Shown: positions 1 through 8,921, counted from the stretch's first letter. The stretch: DNA of 64,000 nucleotides from Bradyrhizobium diazoefficiens (GCF_018129965.1 NZ_JAFCKW010000005.1:184088-248087); one strand, 5' to 3'. Translations and numbers: made by a program. Notes: generated from the letters alone by a model not told the origin.

Positions 1-1669
1 GCAGGAATTTGTTGATGCGGGCGATTTCCTGGCGAATGAGATCGGCCACCGCCGTCATTTGCGACAGATCGGCGAAGGTCGAATAAGCCAGCCTGCGTTC
101 CTCCGCCCATCGCGACACGACGCCCATGTCGATATTGATCAATGCTCCGATGTAGTCCCGCGACGCGTCGCCAAGCGTCATGATGTCCTTGATGAACGGA
201 CTGAATCGCAGCCGCGTTTCGATAAATTGCGGTGGATAGCTTTGACCGGAACTCAGCTTGGCGAGGTCTTCGATTCGCTCGAGGAAAACCAGTTCGCCGG
301 AGGTGGTGACGGAAACAGCGTCGCCGGTGCGGTACCACCCGCCATCTATTCGTTCGGCGGTCTTCTCGGGCTTGCCGAAATAGCCCTGAAAGAAGGAGCC
401 GCCGCGTACCAGCAACTCGCCGGCCGGTGAAACCTTCCATTCCAGCGCCGCTGTCTCGGGGTGCGCTTCAAGCCAGTGGCCGACGGTTTCGAGGTCGTAG
501 CGTTCGCCCTTGTGAATCGTCATGATGCCTATCTCGGTCGAACCGTAAATATTGCGCAACGGCACGCCGATGGCGTGAAACAGCCGGAACACATCGGGCG
601 CCATGGTGGATCCGCCGCTGAGCGCAACCTTCAGGCGCGTCAGGCCGAGCTTGTCGCGCAACGGCTTCAGAACCAAAGCCTCCGCGATCGGAAATGCCAA
701 GCGGGCTGCCAACGGCACCGGCTTGCCGTCGAGCCGCGCGACGTTGACCTTGCGTCCGATCTCGACGCCCCATTCGTAAATGCGACGGCGGATGGGTCCC
801 GCGTCGAGCATCTTTGCCTGGATCGTCGACGCCAGGCTCTCCCATTGCCGCGGGGCGAACACCATTGCCTCGACTGCGAGTTCGCGCAGATTGGCCAAAA
901 CCTGCTCCGGCGACTCCGGGAAGTTGACCACCAGGGGCAAGGTGACGCCGATCGTAACGCCGAACAATTGTTCGGTGACCCAGGCCGGCGCAATGTAGGT
1001 GAGATAATCCATGCCCGGCTGCAGGTCGGTGCCATTTACCAATCGATGCGCGTTGTCGATCAGATACCGGTGCGTGATGACGACGCCTTTGGGACGCCCT
1101 GTCGTGCCGGATGTGTAGGACAGGATGGCGATGTCGTCTGGCTGGCCAAATTCAACAAGGCTATTGAACAACCCCGGCTCGGCAGCGTTGCGTTTGCGTC
1201 CCTCGTCTTCCATTTGCTCGAGCTTCATGAGGCTCGGCTGCCTGTAAGACCACATGCCGGTATCATCCCAGTAGATCAGCCGGCGCAGCGTCGGGACGCT
1301 GCCGAGTACCGCGAGGCCCTTGTCGATCTGCTCCTGATCCTGGCCCACGAAGTAAACCGCCTGACTATCGTTCAGGAGGTATTCGATTTCACCGACAGTG
1401 AGGTCGGGGTAGAGCGAGACGACCTTGCCGCCGAGCGAGAGCACGGCCAATTCGACCCAGAAATTCTCGGGCTCGTTCTCGCCGATGATGGCGACCGTCT
1501 CGCCACGCGCAAACGACATCGATTGCAAGCCAACCGCGAGATTGCGGACGCGCTCCAGCACGTCGCCGTAACGGAACTCGCGCCAGATGCCTCGACATTT
1601 GTGACGCGCGATCAGCCGGTGCGGCTCCGCAGTGGCCCGCGCAACGAATGCCTGCGGCAATGTTTTCAT
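1..1669 (-). CDS. AMP-binding long-chain acyl-CoA synthetase (3' end outside window)
   Basis: ATP-dependent acyl-CoA ligase that activates a carboxylic acid through an acyl-adenylate. The minus strand reads open from an ATG at 1669 to the window edge, about 556 codons with no stop. The P-loop-like AMP-binding motif YTSGTTGRPKGV is seen near residue 190, and the motif YGSTEIG followed by GWYRTGD, typical of the adenylate-forming superfamily, comes later. N-terminal residues resemble FadD15-like long-chain ligases. It begins 17 bp after the stop of the LivG-type ABC ATPase, so both are probably co-transcribed; in rhizobia such pairs often serve uptake and activation of aromatic or fatty acids. 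The substrate cannot be told from the sequence, and the C-terminus is missing. Confidence 0.9.
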   Translation of the reverse strand, partial: MKTLPQAFVARATAEPHRLIARHKCRGIWREFRYGDVLERVRNLAVGLQSMSFARGETVAIIGENEPENFWVELAVLSLGGKVVSLYPDLTVGEIEYLLNDSQAVYFVGQDQEQIDKGLAVLGSVPTLRRLIYWDDTGMWSYRQPSLMKLEQMEDEGRKRNAAEPGLFNSLVEFGQPDDIAILSYTSGTTGRPKGVVITHRYLIDNAHRLVNGTDLQPGMDYLTYIAPAWVTEQLFGVTIGVTLPLVVNFPESPEQVLANLRELAVEAMVFAPRQWESLASTIQAKMLDAGPIRRRIYEWGVEIGRKVNVARLDGKPVPLAARLAFPIAEALVLKPLRDKLGLTRLKVALSGGSTMAPDVFRLFHAIGVPLRNIYGSTEIGIMTIHKGERYDLETVGHWLEAHPETAALEWKVSPAGELLVRGGSFFQGYFGKPEKTAERIDGGWYRTGDAVSVTTSGELVFLERIEDLAKLSSGQSYPPQFIETRLRFSPFIKDIMTLGDASRDYIGALINIDMGVVSRWAEERRLAYSTFADLSQMTAVADLIRQEIARINKFL

Positions 1670-1686
1670 TGTTCCGGCGGCTAAGG

Positions 1687-2496
1687 TCATTTTTCGCCCA
1701 GGTAAGCCTTCATGACCAAAGGATCGCGCTGGATATGCGCTGGCGATCCGGTCGCGATCATCTTCCCGAAATCCAGCACGTAGATGCGGTCCGCGAGGTC
1801 CATGACCACACCCATATCGTGCTCGACGATCACTACCGGGATGCCGCGCGCCTCACGTACGTCGAGAATGAAACGGGCGAGGTCTTCCTTTTCCTCGTTG
1901 TTCATCCCGGCCATCGGCTCGTCCATCAGCAGAATTTTCGGTTCCTGCGCGAGCGCGCGGCCGAGGTCGACCCGCTTGCGCAGGCCGTAACCCAGCGTTC
2001 CGACCGGCTGATGGCGGATCGATTCGATTTCCAGCAATTCAATTATTTCCTCGACGACCTCGCGGTGCTGCGTTTCTTCGTTTTGGGCCCAGTGAAAATG
2101 CACGAAGGCCTGCAAGATCGAGCTGCGCATATGCATGTGCCGTCCGATCAGGATATTCTCGATGACGGTCATGCCGGGAAAGATGTGCGTTCCCTGAAAT
2201 GTCCGCGCCAACCCGGATCGCGCGATTTGATGAACGCTTCGGCCGACAATCTGCTGGCCATTGAAGACGATCTGGCCCTGCTGAGGACGGTAGAAGCCGC
2301 TCATGCAGTTCATCAGCGAGGTTTTGCCGGCGCCATTGGGGCCGATGATCGCGATCAGTTCGTCGCGCCGGATTTCGATCGACACCTCATTCAGGGCGAC
2401 GACACCGCCGAACGACATTCGCAAGCAGTTTGCGGTCAGAATCGGCCGCATGCCGCTCATGCTGGGCGCCGCATGGGTCGCCGTTTCGGCGCTCAT
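1687..2496 (-). CDS. ABC transporter ATP-binding protein, LivG-type
   Basis: Cytoplasmic ATPase of a branched-chain-amino-acid-type (HAAT family) importer, 269 aa. Walker A GPNGAGKT is at residues 52-59, a LivG-style signature region (TLGYGLRKRVDLGRAL) follows, and Walker B is ILLMDEP. The C-terminal VMKAYLGEK ending is typical of LivG proteins. I chose the ATG at 2496 because GGAGGA lies just upstream; an upstream ATG at 2556 would add residues without homology. The permeases and binding protein are not in the window and are expected beyond coordinate 1, after the acyl-CoA synthetase. That neighbour suggests the substrate is an organic or fatty acid rather than an amino acid (inference). A putative TetR site lies 71-90 bp upstream of the start. 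Confidence 0.9.
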   Translation of the reverse strand: MSAETATHAAPSMSGMRPILTANCLRMSFGGVVALNEVSIEIRRDELIAIIGPNGAGKTSLMNCMSGFYRPQQGQIVFNGQQIVGRSVHQIARSGLARTFQGTHIFPGMTVIENILIGRHMHMRSSILQAFVHFHWAQNEETQHREVVEEIIELLEIESIRHQPVGTLGYGLRKRVDLGRALAQEPKILLMDEPMAGMNNEEKEDLARFILDVREARGIPVVIVEHDMGVVMDLADRIYVLDFGKMIATGSPAHIQRDPLVMKAYLGEK

Positions 2497-2566
2497 GTCT
2501 CCTCCATCGTCGTGCAAAAGCGCGCGAGCTGTCATTTTTTCTTGCGTTATGACCAATCAGACATAC

Positions 2567-2586
2567 AATTTACTTGCAAGTCAAAT
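2567..2586. promoter_or_regulatory. Putative TetR operator, copy A
   Basis: AATTTACTTGCAAGTCAAAT, with a perfect 10-bp palindrome ACTTGCAAGT at its core, sits in the 134-bp gap between the divergent ABC ATPase and monooxygenase-like genes. A 16/20 match is found at 5655-5674 upstream of the acyl-CoA dehydrogenase. Palindromic cores of this kind are usual for TetR regulators of acyl-CoA metabolism. Assignment to the local TetR gene is inference. Confidence 0.5.
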
Positions 2587-2630
2587 GGAATTTTGGCGCC
2601 TGTCGTGCGACCAATTCACGGTGTGAACAG

Positions 2631-3602
2631 ATGCTCGGTGACCCCAATCTTGCTGCGAAACTGCGTACGCAGTTCAAATTGCCCGTTCTGATTGGGCCGA
2701 TGTTTCTCGTATCGGGTCCCGACCTTGTCATCGCTTGTTCGCAGGCCGGTGTCGCGGGCTCGTTTCCGACCCTTAATGCGCGCACCACGGCAATCCTGGA
2801 TCAATGGCTCGCGAGGATCACGGCCGAGTTAAAGCCGGACGCGGCTCCCTATGCGGCGAACCTGATCGTCCATCCAACCAACACCAGGCTGGCTGAAGAC
2901 GTCGATCTGGTCGTCAAATACAAGTCGCCGCTGGTGATCGCCAGCGTCGGAAATCCGGGTCGTGTTGTTGCCGCGGTAAAGAGCTACGGCGGCTTGGTTT
3001 TCTCCGACGTCGCCTCGCTCAAACACGCCCAACGCGCGGCGGAAACCGGCGTTGATGGTCTGATTTTGTTGTGTGGCGGCTCCGGCGGCAACACCGGTTG
3101 GCTCAACCCCTTCGCATTCGTCACCGCCGTTCGTAAATTCTTCTCCGGCCCCCTTGTTCTCGCCGGGGCGATCTCGAACGGCCGCCTGATCCATGTTGCA
3201 GAAGAGCTCGGCGCCGACTTCGCCTATGTCGGTACGCCCTTTATCGCGGCGACGGAGAGCATGGCGGCGGATGATTACCGGCAAATGCTGATCGACAGCA
3301 ACGCCGACGACATTCAGCTGACGGCCGAAGTCACTGGCATACCCGCCAACATGCTCCGCAAAAGCCTCGAACGCAGCGGCTTCAGGCCGGAGCCGAAGCA
3401 TGACGGTTTCAATCTCCTCAAGGAGATCGAGACGCTGAAGGCATGGCGGGATATCTGGAGCGCGGGGCAGGGCGTTGGCGATGTCGAGCGTGTCGAGCCG
3501 GCTGCGGGCGTGATCGACCGCATGACGCATGATTACGATGCGGCGCGCGCAGCAAGCCAGCAACGGGCCGCGCGCAGGTTCGCTTCAGTCGGCAGTCAAT
3601 AG
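2631..3602 (+). CDS. Nitronate monooxygenase-like FMN oxidoreductase
   Basis: 323-aa TIM-barrel flavoprotein of the nitronate monooxygenase/2-nitropropane dioxygenase family. N-terminal PVLIGPMFLVSGPDLVIACSQAGVAGSFP and the later GADFAYVGTPFIAATES are the usual FMN-binding segments. The loop that often reads GAGGHTGW in relatives is GGSGGNTGW here, so the histidine used as catalytic base in characterised enzymes appears to be Asn; the reaction is therefore uncertain and could be an FMN-dependent reductase or dehydrogenase. The ATG at 2631 was chosen because homology begins there; the preceding Shine-Dalgarno is weak. It is divergent from the ABC/acyl-CoA ligase operon and shares the putative TetR site with it, pointing to a role in the same catabolic module. 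Confidence 0.8.
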   Translation: MLGDPNLAAKLRTQFKLPVLIGPMFLVSGPDLVIACSQAGVAGSFPTLNARTTAILDQWLARITAELKPDAAPYAANLIVHPTNTRLAEDVDLVVKYKSPLVIASVGNPGRVVAAVKSYGGLVFSDVASLKHAQRAAETGVDGLILLCGGSGGNTGWLNPFAFVTAVRKFFSGPLVLAGAISNGRLIHVAEELGADFAYVGTPFIAATESMAADDYRQMLIDSNADDIQLTAEVTGIPANMLRKSLERSGFRPEPKHDGFNLLKEIETLKAWRDIWSAGQGVGDVERVEPAAGVIDRMTHDYDAARAASQQRAARRFASVGSQ

Positions 3603-3704
3603 CTCGCGGGACGGCTCTCGTCCGCTCTTGCCTTAACGGCTCAAGGTAGGGGCCGATCCCACGGATATACGCAATATCCAGCAATCGCGGGATACGCTCT
3701 TAGG

Positions 3705-4331
3705 CTAGGGCGAAACGGCGTGGTCGAGAAGGTCTGTAAAAACCTTCGCGATCTCCGCGCCGCTTTTCGGTCCGTCCTTATCGAACCACCGCGCCATCCA
3801 GTTGACCGCACCCATGAAGAAAAACACGGTCAATTTTGGATCGACCTGCCGTATGCTGCCGTCGGCCATGCCCTTCTCGATAATCGCCTGCATCTGATGC
3901 TGCGCCTTGTCACGGCGCGCGGCGACGATCTTGCGGTTGGCGGGATCGAGCGCCTGGAATTCGACGAGGACGGCGCAATCGCCGATCTCGCTGTTGTGCG
4001 ACTCGATGAATTCCTTCGCAAACGAAAGCAGGATTTCACGGCCGTTCCTGCCGGTCTTGTACGCGTGCTCGAACGCACGATCGCCGAGATCCTGCGACAG
4101 CATATGGCACTCGAACAGGATTTCCTGCTTGTTCTTGATGTAATAATAGAGCGCGGGCTTGGTCACTCCGAGCGTCTTGGCGACATCGTCGAGAGACGTC
4201 GCCTGATATCCTTGCGAGCTGAATGCGCGCGCCGCCTCTTTCAGCAAGGCGGTTCGCTTCAGATTGAATTGCTGGTCGCGGGTCTGAACGGTGTCGTTCC
4301 ACGCGGCAAGCTGACGGTCACGGCCAGACAC
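3705..4331 (-). CDS. TetR/AcrR family transcriptional regulator
   Basis: 208-aa DNA-binding repressor. The N-terminal helix-turn-helix reads AFSSQGYQATSLDDVAKTLGVTKPALYYYIKNKQEILFE, a textbook TetR signature, followed by an all-helical ligand domain. I prefer the GTG start at 4331, which has AGGAG at the right spacing; an ATG at 4382 would add 17 residues without TetR similarity. It lies downstream of the acyl-CoA dehydrogenase on the same strand, about 100 bp apart. The neighbours (acyl-CoA ligase, acyl-CoA dehydrogenase) suggest an acyl-CoA or fatty-acid effector. Two similar palindromes, at 2567 and 5655, are the likely targets (inference). Confidence 0.88.
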   Translation of the reverse strand: MSGRDRQLAAWNDTVQTRDQQFNLKRTALLKEAARAFSSQGYQATSLDDVAKTLGVTKPALYYYIKNKQEILFECHMLSQDLGDRAFEHAYKTGRNGREILLSFAKEFIESHNSEIGDCAVLVEFQALDPANRKIVAARRDKAQHQMQAIIEKGMADGSIRQVDPKLTVFFFMGAVNWMARWFDKDGPKSGAEIAKVFTDLLDHAVSP

Positions 4332-4429
4332 CACCACTCCTAGAATTTCATTGCGAGAACAGCAGCGCTGATCCCGGCACAATTGAGCTGATTCGGCCAG
4401 CTTTTATCAACGCGAATACCCATCGCAAG

Positions 4430-5590
4430 TCAAAGATTGCGGGCGATGATGAGTTTCTGGATGTTGCTGGTGCCCTCGTAGATCTTGCAGACGCGGACAT
4501 CGCGACAGTAACGCTCCACCGGGAAATCCCGCAGATAGCCGTATCCACCGTGAATCTGCAGCGCCTCGGAGCACACTTTTTCGGCCATTTCGCTGGCGAA
4601 AAGCTTCGCGATGGCAGCCTCCTTCATGCAGGGCAGACCGGCCTCGAGCAGGCGCGCGGCATGAATATAGTATTGTCGGGCGATATCGACCTGCGCCGCC
4701 ATGTCGGCGAGAGCGAAGCTGACGCCCTGCAGCTCCATGATCGGTTTGCCTGCGACCTCACGTTCGCGCGCATAATGTATGGCTGCTTCGAGTGCCGCCT
4801 GCGCAATTCCGACTGCCTGCGCCGCGACGGCGATACGCCCGTCGGAAAGACCTGACATCATGATGCCGTAGCCGCCATCGAGCGTGCCGAGGATGTTTTC
4901 CTTGGGAACGCGGAGCTCCTCAAGCTGGATTTGGGCGGTATGCGCGGTCCGTTGCCCGAGCTTGTCCTCGACGCGACTGACGACGTAACCTTTGGCAGGC
5001 GGCTCGACTAGGAACGTAGTGAAGCCGCGCTTGCCGGCGTCTGGATTGGTGCGTGCGACGATGATTGCAACGCCGGCCTCGCTGCCGTTTGAGATGAACT
5101 GCTTGGTCCCGTTGATCACGAAATCGTCGCCGTCGCGGCGCGCCGAGGTTCGAAGTGCCGATGTTTCAGAGCCAGCCTGGGGCTCGGTAATCATGAAGGC
5201 GCCGATTTTTTCGCCGGAGGCCAGCGCCGGAAGCAGGCGTTGCTTCTGCTTGGCCGTGCCGTTTTTTGCAATGACATGCGCTGCGCCGAGATTGTGAACA
5301 TGGACGATCGTTCCGACCCCGGCATCGGCGCCCGATAACTCCTCGATCGCGAGGCAGTAGGCGAGAAACCCGGCTCCCGATCCGCCATATTCCTCGGGAA
5401 CGGTCATTCCCATGAAGCCTTGGGCCGCAAGGACTTTCAGCTCCTGCGTCGGCCATGCCGACGTGCGGTCCCGCTCGGCGGCCGTCGGGACAAGCACATC
5501 GCGTCCGAGTTTGCGGGCTGTGTTGCGAACCATGCGCTGCTGTTCTGACAAGAACGGCTCCGAACCGGTATCGCTGAAATGCTTGTTCAT
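4430..5590 (-). CDS. Acyl-CoA dehydrogenase
   Basis: 386-aa FAD-dependent alpha,beta-dehydrogenase of acyl-CoA thioesters, the usual length for the family. The N-terminal helical domain is followed by the FAD-contacting segment (AFMITEPQAGSETSALRTSA) and the C-terminal IHGGYGYLRDFPVERYCRDV and IYEGTSNIQ. The Glu in YEGTSNIQ is the catalytic base position of short-chain and branched-chain acyl-CoA dehydrogenases. Start at 5590 (MNKHFSD) chosen from homology, with a GGGATG ribosome site upstream; an in-frame ATG at 5653 gives an unlikely extension. A putative TetR operator lies 65-84 bp upstream. Chain-length preference cannot be read from the sequence. Confidence 0.92.
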   Translation of the reverse strand: MNKHFSDTGSEPFLSEQQRMVRNTARKLGRDVLVPTAAERDRTSAWPTQELKVLAAQGFMGMTVPEEYGGSGAGFLAYCLAIEELSGADAGVGTIVHVHNLGAAHVIAKNGTAKQKQRLLPALASGEKIGAFMITEPQAGSETSALRTSARRDGDDFVINGTKQFISNGSEAGVAIIVARTNPDAGKRGFTTFLVEPPAKGYVVSRVEDKLGQRTAHTAQIQLEELRVPKENILGTLDGGYGIMMSGLSDGRIAVAAQAVGIAQAALEAAIHYAREREVAGKPIMELQGVSFALADMAAQVDIARQYYIHAARLLEAGLPCMKEAAIAKLFASEMAEKVCSEALQIHGGYGYLRDFPVERYCRDVRVCKIYEGTSNIQKLIIARNL

Positions 5591-6005
5591 GGTCGCATCC
5601 CATCCGCAATTAAGGCCGCAGAGTCGCGGCATGCTATTTACGACAGGATACATTAATTTACTCGTGGGTCAAATTTCGGTCATGCGCGCGCCGGTTTGCG
5701 AACGCCTTCAACTCGTTACAGTTCTGATCACCCTTACAGGGGCTTGACCCAAACCGGTCGGTTGGTCATTTCCTATCGGCCGGGCGGGCGGCTGCGACGG
5801 CATTGTCCGAACCCTTCCGGTCGAATTCGATTGAATACGCTGGATTGCGCGGAGAAGGTTCGACCCGGGCGGGGCGCTTCCTGCGATGTCAAAATTTGAA
5901 CCAACAGCGCGGCAGCACGATCCCAGCGTTGCTAATTTTTCCCCGATGGCGACCAGGCGACGGACATCGCTCGCCGTTCTGACAAAGAGAAATTCCGTAG
6001 TGTTC
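5591..6005. other. Intergenic gap between acyl-CoA dehydrogenase and panB
   Basis: About 415 bases without a convincing gene. Besides the operator at 5655-5674 I see no conserved element. Short ORFs here have no recognisable family and mixed codon use. Confidence 0.6.
5655..5674. promoter_or_regulatory. Putative TetR operator, copy B
   Basis: AATTTACTCGTGGGTCAAAT, 16 of 20 bases identical to the site at 2567-2586. The outer arms AATTTACT and GTCAAAT are fully conserved and the core is more degenerate. It lies just upstream of the acyl-CoA dehydrogenase start at 5590. Confidence 0.5.
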
Positions 6006-6839
6006 TCAATGCCCAGAAAGCTGCGCTTTCATGCCGTAGACATGCTCCGGTCCCGGAAACGAGCGCGACCGGACGTCGGCGGCGTAACTTTCAATTGCGG
6101 CCTCGATCATCGGGCCGAGATTGCCGTATCGGCGCACGAATTTGGGTGTCCGTGGCGACAACCCCAGCATGTCATCCAGCACCAGGACCTGACCATCGCA
6201 GGTCGCGCTGGCGCCGATGCCGATGGTAGGAATGGCGATCGTCTCGGTGATCTTCCGCGCTAGCGGCTCTGCGACCGCTTCGATCACGACCGAGAATGCA
6301 CCCGCCTGCGCAATCGCTTTGGCGTCGTTCTCGATCGGCTCCCACGAGCCCTCCTCGCGGCCATGGGCGCGGAACGAACCCAGCGTGTTGATCGACTGCG
6401 GCGTGAGCCCGATATGTCCCATCACAGGGACGCCTCGCTCGGAGAGAAACGCGATAGTCTCCGCCATCCGGGCGCCGCCCTCCAGCTTCACCGCGCCGCA
6501 ATGGGTCTCCTTGAGGATCCGCGCCGCGGAATAAAACGCCTGCTCCTTTGAAGACTCATACGACCCAAACGGCATGTCTACCACGACGAGTGCATGCTGC
6601 GAACCTCGCATCACCGCTTGGCCCTGTAGCACCATCATTTCGAGCGTCACAGGCACGGTCGTCTCGAAGCCGTGCATCACATTGCCGAGCGAGTCACCAA
6701 CCAGAATGATGTCGCAATAGCGATCGACCAGAGCCGCGGTGCGCGCGTGATACGAGGTCAGCATCACTATCGGCTCGCCGCCCTTGCGCGCGCGAATGTC
6801 TGGCGCGGTCTTGCGCTTGGTAACCGACTGAATGGACAT
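6006..6839 (-). CDS. panB: 3-methyl-2-oxobutanoate hydroxymethyltransferase
   Basis: Ketopantoate hydroxymethyltransferase, the first step of pantothenate (coenzyme A) synthesis: transfers the hydroxymethyl group of 5,10-methylene-tetrahydrofolate to alpha-ketoisovalerate. 277 aa, close to the family norm. Visible motifs are [27 protein letters not shown] (metal and substrate site), [16 protein letters not shown], and [12 protein letters not shown]. Start at 6839 ([10 protein letters not shown]); the ORF is open upstream but the added residues are not PanB-like. It is divergent from panD, 465 bp away; panC is not in the window. Confidence 0.96.
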   Translation of the reverse strand: MSIQSVTKRKTAPDIRARKGGEPIVMLTSYHARTAALVDRYCDIILVGDSLGNVMHGFETTVPVTLEMMVLQGQAVMRGSQHALVVVDMPFGSYESSKEQAFYSAARILKETHCGAVKLEGGARMAETIAFLSERGVPVMGHIGLTPQSINTLGSFRAHGREEGSWEPIENDAKAIAQAGAFSVVIEAVAEPLARKITETIAIPTIGIGASATCDGQVLVLDDMLGLSPRTPKFVRRYGNLGPMIEAAIESYAADVRSRSFPGPEHVYGMKAQLSGH

Positions 6840-7304
6840 GACTAAACTCCATCGACGGGAATGGCGACCGCGATCGGGTGAAACGCGAAGGCGACCGCGT
6901 GGTCGGCACGAAGCCGCCGGCGATCGCATTCACGCCGTTGGCCGGGCCGTCGATATCGACGGTCGGCCGGGCCATGACGATGGTTTCGCGTATCACTTTT
7001 TGGGAGTCACGTGCAACGCTGGCAAAATCCATGCGAAGGGAAATTGCATATCCGCTTGAATCGCTGGGCGTATCGTTGGTTTAAGTGGGGCTTGCCTCTT
7101 CAGCGGCGAAAGCCTTGCTGCGAGGGCAGACAGAAAACGGACGTTCCTTTTCCGCGGCGTTAGGAGAAAGGTTCTTCTATTTTCGAAGGAACATTTGCAT
7201 AATCGTTCCTTTGTGTCTTTCGTCGATCAACGACATTGTCACGGAGTTGAGCCGCTCGTTAACCGCATGTGCAATTGTCTCGCAACTCCAACAGGACACC
7301 CTGG
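6840..7304. other. Divergent panB/panD promoter region
   Basis: 465 bases between the divergent panB and panD starts without a credible gene. It contains an inverted repeat AAGGAAC/GTTCCTT (7186-7192 and 7205-7211, 12-base spacer) and one more GTTCCTTT at 7143, AT-richer than the flanks. These could be an operator; no known regulator can be named from them. Confidence 0.45.
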
Positions 7305-7652
7305 ATGCAAGTCACCCTGATGAAAGGCAAGATCCACCGCGCGCAGGTGACGCAAGCGGATTTGCACTATGAAGGTTCGATCTCGATCGATCGCGTGCTG
7401 ATCGATGCTGCCGGTCTTCTGGTGAACGAGCGTGTCGACATTTACAATATTGACACCGGCGCGCGTTTTTCGACCTACGTCATCGAAGCGCCCGCAGGCT
7501 CCGGCATCATCGGTCTGAACGGCGCGGCCGCACGGCTGGCGATGGTGGGCGACAAGGTCATCATCGTTGCCTATGCGAATTTCAATGATGCTGAAGCGCG
7601 CAGCTTTCAACCGCGCGTCGTCTTCGTCAATGAGAGAAATCAAAAGCTCTAG
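7305..7652 (+). CDS. panD: Aspartate 1-decarboxylase (pyruvoyl enzyme)
   Basis: Makes beta-alanine from aspartate for pantothenate synthesis. 115 aa. The zymogen self-cleaves between Gly24 and Ser25 to form the pyruvoyl cofactor; with the start at 7305 the sequence YEGS falls exactly at positions 22-25, which confirms the start. Later conserved parts are [15 protein letters not shown] (Tyr58 region) and [23 protein letters not shown]. The stop codon TAG (7650-7652) is also the last three bases of the CTAG target duplication of the insertion sequence that follows, so the insertion left the coding sequence intact. Confidence 0.96.
   Translation: MQVTLMKGKIHRAQVTQADLHYEGSISIDRVLIDAAGLLVNERVDIYNIDTGARFSTYVIEAPAGSGIIGLNGAAARLAMVGDKVIIVAYANFNDAEARSFQPRVVFVNERNQKL
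7649..7652. repeat. IS target-site duplication, left copy (CTAG)
   Basis: CTAG directly before the left inverted repeat, identical to CTAG at 8918-8921 directly after the right inverted repeat. It overlaps the panD stop codon. Confidence 0.8.
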
Positions 7653-8917
7653 CAGTTTGCTGAAAAACTTGGAAACTGAGAGGGTTTTCGCTCTTTCCGA
7701 TCCACAGCCCGGATGATGTGTTGATTATCCCACGCACTTGATGTCCTGAACGCTGGCATTTTCTAGGCTGCGATCAGCTTTGGAATGCGGATCAGGTTGT
7801 AGCCGATCAGATTGAGCATGAAGGTGGCAGTGACGCAGGCGAGACCTCGAAGTTTGGTCTTGCGCATCGTTCCGTGCTGCTTGCGCTAGCCGAAGATACA
7901 CTCGATCATGGCGCGGCGCGATTGCGACATGCCATAGCCTTGGTGCCGCGTGGTGCGGCCGTCGATGGCGCTGGTTCGGGTCTTGCCGGTTTTGGTGACG
8001 CCATTGTTCTGCGTCACATGCGGCGTCACGTTGAGGGCTCGAAGTTTGGCCACATGATTGGCGGTGTCACAAGCCTTGTCCTCACCGGCCGTGATACGTC
8101 CGCCTGCGGCTTTGCTCCTGGCCTTGAGCATTTTCTCCGAAGCACAGCGCTCGGCTGTGCCGGTGGCCTGCGTGACCATGCCGGCTACGGCAAGCCCGTT
8201 CCGGTTCTCCATGGTGGCGTGACCCATATAGCAAAGCTTCGCCTCTCGCCCAGCCGCCTTGCGGTAAAGCCGGCTGTCGGGATCGGTGCTGCTGGCATGC
8301 GTATCGTTCTTGCGCTTCTGGCCATGGAAGTTCGCACCGCCGTCGTCGTCACCACCCTTTGGGCGAAAGCTCTTCTGTGAGGCCCAGGCCTCGATCAGCG
8401 TTCCGTCCACCGAAAAATGCTCGTCCGACAACAACGGCTTGACCTGCGGGTGGTTCAGAAGCCTGATCATGAACTTCGCAAACACCTCTCCGTTCTGCAG
8501 CCGATCGCGGTTCTTCGTGAAGGTGGTCGGGTCCCAGACCGGATCGTCCGGCGAAAGCCCCACGAACCAGCGGTACAAAAGATTGTAGTCCAGTTGCTCC
8601 ATCAACTGCCGTTCCGACCGGATGCCGTAAAACACCTGGATCAACAGCGCGCTCAGCAATTGTTCCGGTGGAACCGAAGGGCGCCCTTCGCTCGCGTAAA
8701 GCCTTCCGAAGCTGCGGTTCAACTCTACCAGCACTTCTCGCACCAGATCGCGGATCTTCCTCAACGGATGGTTCGTCGGCACACGCGCGTCCGGCGATAT
8801 GTAGGAAAGCAGCCCGCCCTGATCTTGAAATGTCCCTCGCATCCTCACCCCCGCCGATTCGTGATACAAAAGTGAATCATCACTTCGCCGTCATGGCGAG
8901 GGTTCTTCGGCAAACTG
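7653..8917 (-). mobile_element. Insertion sequence, IS5/IS1182-like, about 1265 bp
   Basis: Bounded by imperfect inverted repeats: left 7653-7668 CAGTTTGCTGAAAAAC and right 8902-8917, whose reverse complement is CAGTTTGCCGAAGAAC (14 of 16 matches). Both ends are flanked by the 4-bp duplication CTAG. It carries one DDE transposase gene on minus. The element sits between panD and bioB and breaks neither. The family assignment is from the transposase style, not from a database search. Confidence 0.88.
7763..8842 (-). pseudogene. IS5/IS1182-like transposase with internal amber stop
   Basis: DDE transposase. Start at 8842 (MRGTFQDQGG). Open for about 318 codons with the first catalytic Asp in FSVDGTLIEAW and the conserved Glu in RRAMIECIFG. 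A TAG follows at 7886-7888 where relatives have Trp (IFGWGKQHGTM). Reading on in the same frame gives RKQHGTMRKTKLRGLACV and LIGYNLIRIPKLIAA to a normal stop at 7763-7765, so the last 40 residues are cut off by one G-to-A change. The acidic triad is kept but the C-terminal tail is lost, so the product is probably inactive unless the stop is suppressed. Confidence 0.85.
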
Positions 8918-8921
8918 CTAG
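8918..8921. repeat. IS target-site duplication, right copy (CTAG)
   Basis: CTAG directly following the right inverted repeat; pairs with 7649-7652. Confidence 0.8.

Noticed and set aside
461..1684. 407-codon plus-strand ORF over the acyl-CoA synthetase
   Set aside because: It is the shadow of the minus-strand ligase, whose frame shows the complete AMP-binding motifs; the plus product has no family features.
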